Assembly: GCA_024699005.1 (NCBI GenBank)
Contig: JAILQN010000265.1
Coordinates: 1 to 8,165 of the forward strand
Direction: 5' to 3'
Length of the DNA: 8,165 nt
Source of the DNA: Clostridia bacterium
GTDB taxonomy: Bacteria > Bacillota_A > Clostridia > Oscillospirales > Acutalibacteraceae
Under the pieces are notes generated by a model, which did no database searches, had not been told where the DNA came from, and saw nothing but the letters and a program-made list of their open reading frames with translations. Positions 1 through 5,973 of the stretch are shown in pieces. How positions within the stretch are numbered: the first letter of the stretch is position 1; each line of letters opens with the position of its first letter. The position numbers and the translations under genes were made by a program.

Positions 1-1
1 C

Positions 2-127
2 GGACTTGTATTCAGACCGTTATCGCCTCGACTTGAAACCAAACTGTATCTCGTTTGGAAAAAGTTTCAGCCGCTCACCCCGATCGCCGAACGGTTTCTT
101 GTAGAAATAAAAGGGTCGTTTGGCTGA
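2..127 (+). CDS. LysR-family transcriptional regulator, C-terminal fragment
   Basis: The second forward frame is open from the left edge to a TGA at 125-127 and encodes 41 residues. They include RPLSPRLETKLYLVWKKF and then a PIAERFL segment. From memory this matches the last strand and helix of LysR-type substrate-binding (effector) domains, where an 'RPL' strand is followed by 'L-W+K' and a C-terminal helix of the type 'S.AAERFL'. The DNA-binding winged helix and most of the effector domain lie outside the window, so the target and effector cannot be read. The gene on the right, in the same orientation, is 485 bases away and has its own promoter, so the two are probably not one operon. The identification rests on a short tail; another type II periplasmic-binding-fold regulator is possible. 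Confidence 0.68.
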   Translation, partial: GLVFRPLSPRLETKLYLVWKKFQPLTPIAERFLVEIKGSFG

Positions 128-176
128 CAGCAATAAATCCGGGGCAATTAAACCTTTCAAATTTTTTTCAAACAGA

Positions 177-213
177 ATCCTCCTTTGCGGCAGCGTTTAC
201 CGCAGAGGAGGAT
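177..213. repeat. 14-bp inverted repeat (hairpin)
   Basis: Arms 177-190 and 200-213 pair over 14 bp with a single G-U wobble around a 9-base loop. It lies 50 bases after the LysR-type stop codon and could stop that transcript. However, the right flank is only CTTTGT, without a proper U-tract, and the T-run (160-168) lies upstream instead. The right arm carries GAGGAGG, a strong anti-16S match buried in the stem. Function is undecided: weak terminator or RNA stability element. Confidence 0.5.
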
Positions 214-436
214 CTTTGTAAAATATGCTGTTTTTAGTTCTGATCCTCAGAGAAAAAATGCGCGCAGGCGCCGTGAATACTTGATTTTCTTGTGGTTCGG
301 TCAAATCCGTTATCTCCACTCGAATTTTTATCCTCATACTATCTATGCATCGCAGCAGGTTTTCCTGCTCCTTTTGTTTATCCTCCTTCCTCGGTTTCTT
401 TTCCGTCGTCGCCGTAGCGGACCCTGATCGGCGCGC

Positions 437-465
437 AGGAGATATCTTTTCTCCTTACTTTTTTT
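437..465 (+). terminator. possible weak intrinsic terminator
   Basis: AGGAGA (437-442) pairs with TCTCCT (450-455) over a 7-base loop. Three bases (TAC) later comes a run of seven T (459-465). The stem is short and AT/GC-mixed and the U-tract is offset, so termination would be weak. It could catch readthrough before the 551 promoter. Confidence 0.25.
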
Positions 466-550
466 GTTTATAATAACAGCATTGGATCGCAGGAAAGTCT
501 AAAAAATAAATAAACAATTCTAAATTATATATAAAATTATATACTTTTTC

Positions 551-579
551 TTGACACTTTATCCGGATAAATGTAACAT
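551..579 (+). promoter_or_regulatory. sigma-A promoter with palindromic operator in its spacer
   Basis: The -35 hexamer TTGACA (551-556) is perfect and is followed by a 17-bp spacer and TAACAT (574-579, 4 of 6). The preceding 50 bases are nearly pure A/T, like an UP element. The spacer contains the perfect 14-bp palindrome TTTATCCGGATAAA (558-571). A dimeric regulator bound there would block RNA polymerase, so it reads as a repressor operator. I cannot assign the palindrome to a known regulator. The predicted start is near 586, about 27 nt before the 613 ATG. Confidence 0.7.
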
Positions 580-612
580 TATAAACAATCATAACGGCGA
601 AGGCGTAACGAT

Positions 613-939
613 ATGATCGGCATCGGCAAATGGCAGGGCAGCGTCAACGTTCAGATCCTGAAATTCAGCGGCGATGTGTTCATAACCATTTCGGACAACG
701 GCGGAGCCTACGGAGTGGATATTCAATTACCGGAACAGCTTCAGAAGGTGAAGCTCCGTTTTGACAGCATCGACGAGGTCGGCGACAACGGTCTGAAGGG
801 AAAGGGCAAGCTGCTGACGCCCGCCGGGCGAGAGTTGGGTTTTGGGGCATCCGTCAGCTTTGACGGCAACGGAATGTCCGGCTTCTTAAAGATCGCCATC
901 GCGAACATCAAGATCAAAAACGGCCGCAGGATCGGCTGA
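613..939 (+). CDS. conserved-looking 108-aa hypothetical protein, beta-rich
   Basis: The start ATG is preceded by GAAGG (599-603) at 9 nt and by the 551-579 promoter. The product has no signal peptide and no membrane helix, so it is probably cytoplasmic. It opens with MIGIGKW and ends with IKIKNGRRIG. In between, short alternating hydrophobic strands are separated by Gly/Asn/Asp turns, and GFGASVSFDGNGMSGFLKI looks like two beta-strands. The whole suggests a small all-beta domain such as a barrel or sandwich. From memory it resembles a group of roughly 100-residue uncharacterised proteins in gut Clostridia starting with MIGIGKW; I know no function for them. It is the first gene after the operator-bearing promoter and lies upstream of the kinase/regulator pair, separated from it by a terminator. 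Its codon use and GC are like its neighbours. Confidence 0.75.
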   Translation: MIGIGKWQGSVNVQILKFSGDVFITISDNGGAYGVDIQLPEQLQKVKLRFDSIDEVGDNGLKGKGKLLTPAGRELGFGASVSFDGNGMSGFLKIAIANIKIKNGRRIG

Positions 940-961
940 ACCGGTCCCAAGACGGTTACGC

Positions 962-1000
962 AACGGATTTCCGGCGCATTCGTTCGGGGATCCGTTTTTT
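962..1000 (+). terminator. intrinsic terminator between the 108-aa gene and the histidine kinase
   Basis: Arms 962-972 and 986-996 form an 11-bp stem with two G-U wobbles, running into T-run 995-1000. It lies 22 bases after the 939 stop and 41 bases before the kinase ATG. No convincing promoter lies between it and the kinase, so the kinase probably depends on readthrough. Confidence 0.65.
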
Positions 1001-1004
1001 GTAA

Positions 1005-1028
1005 GGAAGGAGCAGTCGGCATCCTTCC
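1005..1028 (+). promoter_or_regulatory. 7-bp hairpin in the kinase leader sequestering an SD-like sequence
   Basis: GGAAGGA (1005-1011) pairs perfectly with TCCTTCC (1022-1028) across a 10-base loop. It ends one base before the real ribosome site GGAGG (1030-1034, 6 nt before the ATG at 1041). The left arm is itself SD-like, so the hairpin may hide a decoy ribosome site or tune access to the true one. Structure is seen; function is inferred. Confidence 0.4.
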
Positions 1029-1040
1029 CGGAGGAAAGCT

Positions 1041-2492
1041 ATGGGTTTCAAACGAAAACTGAAACGGTCTTATTTTTCCATGTTCGTCATACCGTCGCTG
1101 ATCATCGTGCTGATCGCGGCGTGCGTGCTGGTCATCGTTTCCGAACGCTACGAGCAGCAGCTTGAGAACATCTCCGACGAGGCGATCCTGACCGCGGCGG
1201 TACAGAGCGTGATCAAGGATTTCAAGGAAGTGAGCGATCAAAGAGAGGAACGCTCCTACAACAACATGACGGCCTATCTTGCCGAAAGCGGGTACAGTCT
1301 TTTCATCACGGCAAACGGCGCCGAAAAGTACAATTCCCTGACGCGGGAGGACCGCGTCATCATGGACAAGTACGACGATTCGCTCTATGAATCGGAGGAC
1401 TTCATGACTATCGACAACGGGACGGCCTCCGTCATCAAGCAGAGATTCATGAAAGGCGACACGGAATACGTCCTTTACGCCGTAAATACCGACTACAATC
1501 CCGACGCGATGATCCTGATCGAAAGCATCAAGAAGGGCGTCCTCTTATTTGCGTTCCTGATCATCTCCGTGATGATCTTTCTGATCTTCATCACCAACAG
1601 GATCCTCTCGCAGAGGACGTCCAAAATGATCCTGACGCCGCTGGATCTGCTGAGCCTTTCCGCGAGGCAGATCCGGGACGGGAATCTGGATTCCACGGTC
1701 GCCTACGACTCGGACGACGAGTTCGCGGACGTGTGCGCGGATTTCGACGACATGCGGCAGAGGCTGAAAAAATCCGTGGAGGAGGAGCTGGCATCGGAGG
1801 AAAACAGACGGGAGCTGTTCGCGGGGATCTCCCACGATCTGCGCTCTCCCCTCACGTCCATCAAAGGTTACGCCAAGGGCTTGATCGACGGCGTGGCGAC
1901 GACGAACGAAAAACGGTACGAGTACTACACCGTCATTTACCAGAAGGCCTGCGAGGTGGACGCGCTGGTGGATAAGCTGTTCCTCTTCTCAAAGCTCGAC
2001 ACCAACAAATATCCGTTCCATTTTTCTTCCGTCCGCGTTTCGGATTATCTGGCTTCCTTCATCGACACGTTTGAAAGCGAATACCGGAAAAAAGGTCTGA
2101 CGCTTTCCGTCGTCAATACCTGCCCGGACGATACCAAGGTCAATCTCGACATAGAAGAGATGAACCGCGTGCTCACCAACCTTCTTGACAACAGCAGCAA
2201 ATACAAGACCGGTCCGACGGTCCGCTGCGCCGTCGATTGCAGGCTTGACGGGAATTGGGTCTGTATCGACGTGAGCGACGACGGAGCGGGCGTTCCGGAA
2301 CACGCGCTCGAGCATCTGTTCCAGGCCTTTTACCGCCCGGAGAAATCACGGAAGGACACCCACAAGGGCAGCGGACTGGGGCTTGCCATTTCCCGCAACA
2401 TCGTCAACGCCCACGGCGGCAGCATCAGCGCGGAAAACAACAACGGTCTGGTCATTAAAATCAAACTACCGACAGCGGAGGAAACAGTATGA
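1041..2492 (+). CDS. membrane sensor histidine kinase
   Basis: This 483-aa sensor kinase autophosphorylates on histidine and passes the phosphate to the response regulator encoded next to it. In order it has a basic N-terminus, TM1 (about 11-34), an extracytoplasmic sensor of about 130 residues, TM2 (about 166-187), a HAMP linker (about 188-245), a dimerisation/phosphoacceptor helix with SHDLRSPLTSIKGY (phospho-His265), and an ATPase domain. The ATPase domain carries an N-box (NLLDNSSKY, Asn380/Asn384), G1 (DDGAGV, 413-418), an F-box (FQAFYRPEK) and G2 (GSGLGLAI, 443-450). All catalytic motifs are intact and the length is normal for the class. The start is set by GGAGG 6 nt upstream. Its TGA overlaps the next ATG (ATGA), giving translational coupling. 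Kinase-before-regulator is the less common order. The sensor domain shows no motif I can tie to a ligand, and no BceAB- or VanX-type partner is present, so the stimulus is unknown. Confidence 0.95.
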   Translation: MGFKRKLKRSYFSMFVIPSLIIVLIAACVLVIVSERYEQQLENISDEAILTAAVQSVIKDFKEVSDQREERSYNNMTAYLAESGYSLFITANGAEKYNSLTREDRVIMDKYDDSLYESEDFMTIDNGTASVIKQRFMKGDTEYVLYAVNTDYNPDAMILIESIKKGVLLFAFLIISVMIFLIFITNRILSQRTSKMILTPLDLLSLSARQIRDGNLDSTVAYDSDDEFADVCADFDDMRQRLKKSVEEELASEENRRELFAGISHDLRSPLTSIKGYAKGLIDGVATTNEKRYEYYTVIYQKACEVDALVDKLFLFSKLDTNKYPFHFSSVRVSDYLASFIDTFESEYRKKGLTLSVVNTCPDDTKVNLDIEEMNRVLTNLLDNSSKYKTGPTVRCAVDCRLDGNWVCIDVSDDGAGVPEHALEHLFQAFYRPEKSRKDTHKGSGLGLAISRNIVNAHGGSISAENNNGLVIKIKLPTAEETV

Positions 2493-3181
2493 AAAAGATA
2501 CTGATCGTGGAAGACGACGAGGCGATCTCAAACCTTGAAAGGGATTATCTGGTTCTCAGCGGTTTTGAAGTCACCGTTGCCAATACGGGCAGCGAGGGAC
2601 TGTTTCTGGCGCTAAATAATGATTACGACCTGATCCTTCTGGACATCATGCTGCCCGGCTCCGACGGCTTTGCCATCTGCAAAAGGCTCCGGGAAAAGAA
2701 GGAGACGCCGATCCTGTTCGTCAGCGCAAAAAAGGAGGCCTACGATAAGATCCGGGGCTTCGGTCTGGGCGCCAACGATTACATCGTCAAGCCCTTCGAC
2801 CCGGCGGAGCTGGTGGCAAGAGTAAAGGCGCATATCGACAATTTTGAACGGCTGACCTCCCGCGAAGCCGGCAGGCGCCATACCGTCATTGAATACGGCG
2901 ATCTGAAGATCGACGAGGACGCGAGGCTGGTTTATAAAAACGGGCGCGAGATCGGTTTCACCGGCAAGGAATTCGACATTCTGCTTTTGCTGATGAAAAA
3001 CCCGAACATCGTCTTTTCGAGAGAACAGATCTACGATAGTGTCTGGGGGATGGATTCCTACGGCGACACGGCTACGGTAACGGTCCACCTCAACCGTATC
3101 CGGGATAAGATCGAGGACGACTCCGATGAGCCGCGATATCTTCAGACGATCTGGGGCGCGGGTTACCGCTTCAAAACATAA
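2489..3181 (+). CDS. OmpR/PhoB-family response regulator
   Basis: This 230-aa DNA-binding response regulator is the partner of the upstream kinase. The receiver domain (1-118) has the acidic pocket Glu8/Asp9/Asp10, phospho-acceptor Asp52 in LLDIMLPGSDG, Ser79 in the FVSA strand and the invariant Lys101 in VKPFDP. The winged-helix effector domain (about 133-230) has TGKEFDILLLL, the SREQIYDSVWG helix, the TVTVHLNRIRDKIE recognition helix and the terminal GAGYRF hairpin. All key residues are present. The ATG overlaps the kinase stop by 4 nt, and GGAGG (near 2477) lies within the kinase 3' end. I see no terminator directly after its TAA, so transcription may run into the 53-aa gene at 3325. The regulon is unknown. 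AAAATCG repeats at 3192-3209 are a candidate site of its own. Confidence 0.95.
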   Translation: MKKILIVEDDEAISNLERDYLVLSGFEVTVANTGSEGLFLALNNDYDLILLDIMLPGSDGFAICKRLREKKETPILFVSAKKEAYDKIRGFGLGANDYIVKPFDPAELVARVKAHIDNFERLTSREAGRRHTVIEYGDLKIDEDARLVYKNGREIGFTGKEFDILLLLMKNPNIVFSREQIYDSVWGMDSYGDTATVTVHLNRIRDKIEDDSDEPRYLQTIWGAGYRFKT

Positions 3182-3191
3182 AAGAAATATA

Positions 3192-3209
3192 AAAATCGCC
3201 GCAAAATCG
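3192..3209 (+). promoter_or_regulatory. candidate response-regulator site: AAAATCG direct repeat, 11-bp period
   Basis: AAAATCG occurs at 3192-3198 and again at 3203-3209, exactly 11 bp apart. OmpR/PhoB-family regulators typically bind tandem half-sites about one helical turn apart. It lies about 48 bp upstream of the -35 of the 3257-3284 promoter. It could also be chance in an A/T-rich gap. Confidence 0.3.
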
Positions 3210-3256
3210 TTTCTCTTTTTTTATATTTGTTTAACCGTTTTTTTATCGGCGCTTGT

Positions 3257-3284
3257 TTGTTATTTTATGGTTTCGGCATATAAT
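3257..3284 (+). promoter_or_regulatory. promoter of the 53-aa gene
   Basis: A perfect -10 TATAAT (3279-3284) is preceded at 16 bp by TTGTTA (3257-3262, 4 of 6). The predicted start near 3291 leaves about 34 nt of leader before the ATG at 3325. The weak -35 fits a promoter that needs an activator. Confidence 0.6.
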
Positions 3285-3324
3285 AACGGCGTAGTGAATG
3301 CAAATAAAAAAGCGAGGAACGACT

Positions 3325-3486
3325 ATGAATTTCGATTTTTCCATGATATTCGAGCTGATCAAAAAGCTGGTGCTGTTTATTCTTGAAAAGTATGAGGTGT
3401 TAAAGGAGTTTGACGCGCTGGGCGTCGATATCGTCGGACTGCTCAACGGCGCGACTGACACGACCGAAACGACTTCTCAGGGCTGA
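3325..3486 (+). CDS. 53-aa hypothetical small protein
   Basis: I chose the ATG at 3325 because GAGGA (3314-3318) lies 6 nt upstream and a promoter ends at 3284; the in-frame ATG at 3298 lacks a ribosome site and falls only about 7 bases after the predicted start. The product begins MNFDFSMIFELIKKLVLFILEK, a hydrophobic, probably amphipathic helix with paired Lys, followed by VLKEFDALGVDIVGLLNG and a polar Thr/Ser/Gly tail. It has no cleavage site or charged N-terminus of a secretion signal. It could lie flat on the membrane or bind a membrane protein. It follows the response regulator by 143 bases, has its own promoter and ends 19 bases before a strong terminator, which supports it as a real unit. 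I recognise no family; a secreted-peptide or small regulator role is speculation. Confidence 0.65.
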   Translation: MNFDFSMIFELIKKLVLFILEKYEVLKEFDALGVDIVGLLNGATDTTETTSQG

Positions 3487-3505
3487 AGGCTCTCACATTA
3501 AACCG

Positions 3506-3547
3506 AAAGCGCCGCGGAGGACAGGCTTCTCCCGGCGCTTTTGTTTT
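3506..3547 (+). terminator. strong intrinsic terminator after the 53-aa gene
   Basis: AAAGCGCCG (3506-3514) pairs perfectly with CGGCGCTTT (3533-3541). Inside, GGAG and CTCC can extend the stem past a bulged C. The U-tract TTTTGTTTT (3539-3547) follows. It closes the two-component region. Confidence 0.85.
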
Positions 3548-3782
3548 AAGGAAAGTGAGGTAAGGCGAAAGGAACGGACCGGATCAGCGCGTCCACGGGA
3601 GAAACAGGGCAATCGTACCGTCTCTTTCGACACGGACCCCGGCGTTTGCTGTTCCGGCGGCGTCCGGAGTTCCCGCGGCGGCGCAAACCGGGTGAAAATC
3701 ACAAGCGGCTTCGGCGCGGCGAGCGTCGGCCCGCCGAACTCCGGTTTGAAACGGATCTCCTTCCGCTTCCGCTGTCATCCAT
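3548..3782. other. GC-rich gap between convergent units, no supported gene
   Basis: No frame on either strand has a plausible ribosome-bound start. Several frames are stop-free only because the DNA is GC-rich. The stretch contains CCGGAGTT (3664-3671) facing AACTCCGG (3737-3744) and other short GC inverted repeats, so an RNA from it would fold, but I see no promoter and no known RNA consensus. Confidence 0.5.
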
Positions 3783-3825
3783 AAAAAAAGGCTGCCGTGA
3801 TTCCGGTTTCACAATGACGGCAACC
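3783..3825 (-). terminator. intrinsic terminator of the acyltransferase operon
   Basis: On the minus strand, arm 3825-3817 pairs with 3798-3790 over 9 bp (one G-U), followed by a run of seven U (3789-3783). It lies 15 bases after the acyltransferase stop. Confidence 0.8.
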
Positions 3826-3839
3826 CGTTTTATGCGATC

Positions 3840-5114
3840 CTATTTCGTCAGCGCGTCGAGATTCTTTTCAAACAGGTCAAAAAACCGTTCCACGATCTCC
3901 CGGTCCTCTTCATTGCCGCGCACGCACATGGACATCGTGATCGCCTTGCGCAGCGTCGTCGCGGACAGCAGCGCGTAGGGCTTGTATTTGACCGCGCCGG
4001 TCATGAAACCCTCCGTCGGCTCATGCCCCGACAAGGCGAGCGCCTTCTCATCCAGAATACCGATGTTGCTCATGGCAAGCAGCGGATTGGAATACCCGAT
4101 CTTGATGATCTCTTCACTGGCGGCGTGGGGCAGGACGCTGTAGCCGAGGTTCAGCAGCGGCAGGCCGTACAGCCCCATGAACTTGTCCTTTTTATACTTT
4201 TCGGAGCTGGCGACGACGTACCCCAGCGTCTGAAAGATATCGGCGCCCCGTTCCGGGACGGCGCACTGCATGAACGCTGTGTGGTTCGTAAGTCCCTCGC
4301 CGCTGTTTTCCTTGATATGCCGTCTCAGATCCACCGCGCAGGAGATAGTCACGCTTTCGCCGGCGTCGTAGCCCGCCAGCTCGTAAAGGCTGTAAAAGTA
4401 AGCGGTGAGGAGCATATCGTTGACGGTGGCGCCGCGGCTCTTTCCCGCGGCCTTGATCGCGTCGAACTTTGACGCGGGGATCGTCCTGCGGGCGATGAAA
4501 GACGCGTCCCGGATGCTGTCCCTCGTCAGCGGGAAGCGGTGATCGTCCCCGGCGCAGACGTTTTTATACAGGTTCTTCGCCATGCGCTGCTCGGTATAGC
4601 TGTAATCCTCGTAGACCGCGGCGTAATCCCGCTTACCGGTCCGCAGCGCCACGGGGCTCTTCCCTTCCCTGTCGTAATCCGAATACGCACGGCACAGAGC
4701 GCTCATGAAATACTTAAAATCGCCGCCGTCCATGCACATATGGTTTTCCACGATACACAATACGCTTTTGCCGTCCCCGATAAAGACGGCCGCCTTCATC
4801 TGGATGTCGCTTTCAGGCGGGATATACCGGGTCAAAAACTCGTCCACAGCCGTCTCCGTATCCTCCGGATAGGCGACGGTCAGCACGTCGTCGATATGGT
4901 ACTCCTTCACCTCCCAATAAGGCGCGATCTTGTTATCCACAAAGGAGGAATGGAGCACCGGCGCTTTTTCAAAAAAACAGATCAGCGCGGTTTTCAGCTT
5001 TTCGATATCGATACAATAATCGTAATACAGGGCGACGTGGACCATCCGGTCGTTGAAATCACGGAACAGATAGTGCATTTTGTCCCAGAGCTCTGCTTTC
5101 AGCTTCTGTTTCAT
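3840..5114 (-). CDS. condensation-domain / alcohol acyltransferase-like protein
   Basis: This 424-aa protein has the chloramphenicol-acetyltransferase-like fold used by NRPS condensation domains, PapA-type acyltransferases, WS/DGAT and alcohol acetyltransferases. The N-terminal half has the hallmark HxxxDG as NHMCMDGGDF (His125 catalytic base, Asp129 structural). The C-terminal half has TVNDMLLTAYFYSLYEL (Asn232-Asp233), a DLRRH segment near 263 and SNIGIL near 349, in the order seen in this superfamily. The length (about 420) fits a single stand-alone domain, with no carrier protein or adenylation domain nearby. Acyl donor and acceptor cannot be read. I chose the ATG at 5114 over the GTG at 5117: GAGGA lies 6 nt before the ATG but only 3 nt before the GTG. 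The ATG overlaps the upstream stop as TGATG, so translation is coupled to the membrane protein, and the enzyme probably works with it at the membrane. Alternative: a non-catalytic CAT-fold protein, although the His is intact. Confidence 0.82.
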   Translation of the reverse strand: MKQKLKAELWDKMHYLFRDFNDRMVHVALYYDYCIDIEKLKTALICFFEKAPVLHSSFVDNKIAPYWEVKEYHIDDVLTVAYPEDTETAVDEFLTRYIPPESDIQMKAAVFIGDGKSVLCIVENHMCMDGGDFKYFMSALCRAYSDYDREGKSPVALRTGKRDYAAVYEDYSYTEQRMAKNLYKNVCAGDDHRFPLTRDSIRDASFIARRTIPASKFDAIKAAGKSRGATVNDMLLTAYFYSLYELAGYDAGESVTISCAVDLRRHIKENSGEGLTNHTAFMQCAVPERGADIFQTLGYVVASSEKYKKDKFMGLYGLPLLNLGYSVLPHAASEEIIKIGYSNPLLAMSNIGILDEKALALSGHEPTEGFMTGAVKYKPYALLSATTLRKAITMSMCVRGNEEDREIVERFFDLFEKNLDALTK

Positions 5115-5914
5115 CACGCGTCCTCCTCTCCGGGTTTGTAGCGGTATTTCCCGTTCTCGATCCCCTTGCCGACGATTATTATTATGTCAATGACCCAAGA
5201 CAGCGGGACGATCAGCCATCCCGGGTGCCACGGGATCAGATACAGGCCCGCGAGGACCACGTAGACCATAGGCGCGGCGGCGGGGATGTAGACGAGATAA
5301 TTGATGATACGCAGCTTCTGCCCCGTCAGTCCGGCGAAAACGGCGTCGGCGCAGTACATCAGGAACACCCCCGCCGGGAAGACCACCCAGAAACGGGGGA
5401 TCGCGAACAGCATCAGCCCGATCAGGTACACCAGCGTGGTCGTCATCATCACAGACAGGCCCAGGATCACGCGGGCGACGGGGTGGAACAGCCTTCTTTT
5501 CGCGGCGATCTCAAACACAAGCAGCAGGCCGACGGTATCGACCCAGACCGTGACGAAGCCGATGATGATCAGCCAGCTTTCCCGCCAGTTGCGCGTCAGA
5601 AAGCTCACGCCCAGATAGACGGCGACCATAAGAAGATACCAGACAGGCGTTGCTTTGACGAGGAACCCGTGGCGCCGTTTTTCGCGCCGTTTCTTCAGCT
5701 CGGCTTTTCGGTACGCGGCGTATTCTCCGGGCAGATCCGGGTGAAAACTGACGAAAAGATCAAACAGGACGTTTTCGTCGGAAAGCCCTGCCTTTGCGAC
5801 ACGCGCTCGGGTCTCCTCCCACTCGGCGAGCAGCTCTCTTTCAAACTGCAGCAGCACGTCGTCATCGGGAACGTCCCTGAAGACGCTCTCGATATATAAA
5901 GTCATATCCTTCAA
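5114..5914 (-). CDS. multi-pass membrane protein with HAAS-like N-terminal domain
   Basis: The N-terminal 70 residues are soluble, charged and helical (IESVFRDVP, then FERELLAEWEETRARV, then a DENVLFDLFVSFHPDLPGEY segment). They resemble the helical HAAS / 'permease prefix' domains that precede membrane regions in Firmicutes proteins. A Lys/Arg-rich stretch (about 70-85) leads into about six membrane helices (roughly 88-106, 113-135, 145-169, 174-194, 204-226, 230-249) and a short basic-then-acidic cytoplasmic tail. I see no catalytic or transport motif, so function is unknown. The start is uncertain. AGAGGTGG (5927-5920) is ideally spaced for the TTG at 5914; a GTG at 5923 overlaps that site and an ATG at 5905 is too far from it. 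It is first in the operon, 24 nt after the predicted transcript start, and is coupled to the acyltransferase. Confidence 0.8.
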   Translation of the reverse strand: MKDMTLYIESVFRDVPDDDVLLQFERELLAEWEETRARVAKAGLSDENVLFDLFVSFHPDLPGEYAAYRKAELKKRREKRRHGFLVKATPVWYLLMVAVYLGVSFLTRNWRESWLIIIGFVTVWVDTVGLLLVFEIAAKRRLFHPVARVILGLSVMMTTTLVYLIGLMLFAIPRFWVVFPAGVFLMYCADAVFAGLTGQKLRIINYLVYIPAAAPMVYVVLAGLYLIPWHPGWLIVPLSWVIDIIIIVGKGIENGKYRYKPGEEDA

Positions 5915-5919
5915 ACGAA

Positions 5920-5927
5920 CCACCTCT
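5920..5927 (-). promoter_or_regulatory. ribosome binding site AGAGGTGG deciding a TTG start
   Basis: The minus-strand AGAGGTGG ends 5 nt before TTG 5914-5912 (8 nt counted from GAGG). It is the only strong SD in the short leader and supports the TTG rather than the GTG at 5923 or the ATG at 5905. Confidence 0.55.
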
Positions 5928-5944
5928 TTTTCATAAACAATTTG

Positions 5945-5973
5945 ATAATAGCTTCTTTACGGTTTATCGTCAA
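5945..5973 (-). promoter_or_regulatory. sigma-A promoter of the membrane protein/acyltransferase operon
   Basis: On the minus strand TTGACG (5973-5968) is followed by exactly 17 bp and TATTAT (5950-5945), 5 of 6 in each box. The start near 5938 gives a leader of about 24 nt. It is divergent from the 6076 promoter with about 100 bp between them. Confidence 0.75.

Larger units (their letters stand above)
128..612. other. 485-base intergenic region without a supported gene
   Basis: No reading frame here has a credible start with a ribosome site. The stretch holds a 14-bp hairpin (177-213), a short AGCAGG/CCTGCT hairpin with a TTTT loop (354-369), an AGGAGA/TCTCCT hairpin followed by a T-run (437-465), an AT-rich tract (about 500-550) and a promoter with an operator-like palindrome (551-579). 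The minus strand between about 199 and 457 is stop-free in one frame, but it has no ribosome-bound start and I do not call it. Confidence 0.6.

Noticed and set aside
197..337. Minus-strand 46-codon frame (MRIKIRVEITDLTEPQENQ...) inside a stop-free stretch reaching about 457
   Set aside because: No ribosome site before its ATG and no promoter. It ends inside the 177-213 hairpin, and the opposite strand is also open, which suggests chance. Composition is protein-like, so conservation in relatives would change this.
185..427. Plus-strand 80-aa frame rich in Phe, Leu and Arg
   Set aside because: Starts inside the hairpin with no ribosome site. The hydrophobic run comes from T/C-rich DNA.
469..474. 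TATAAT at 469-474 as a promoter -10
   Set aside because: No -35-like hexamer at 16-18 bp upstream and no gene start in range; the 551 promoter explains the 613 gene.
1545..1835. Minus-strand frames inside the kinase and regulator genes
   Set aside because: Shadows of strongly supported coding sequence on the other strand.
3410..3784. Frames of 64-124 codons on both strands between the two terminators
   Set aside because: High GC keeps several frames open at once. None has a ribosome site; one runs through the 3506-3547 terminator; residue composition is Arg/Gly/Pro-rich like non-coding translation.
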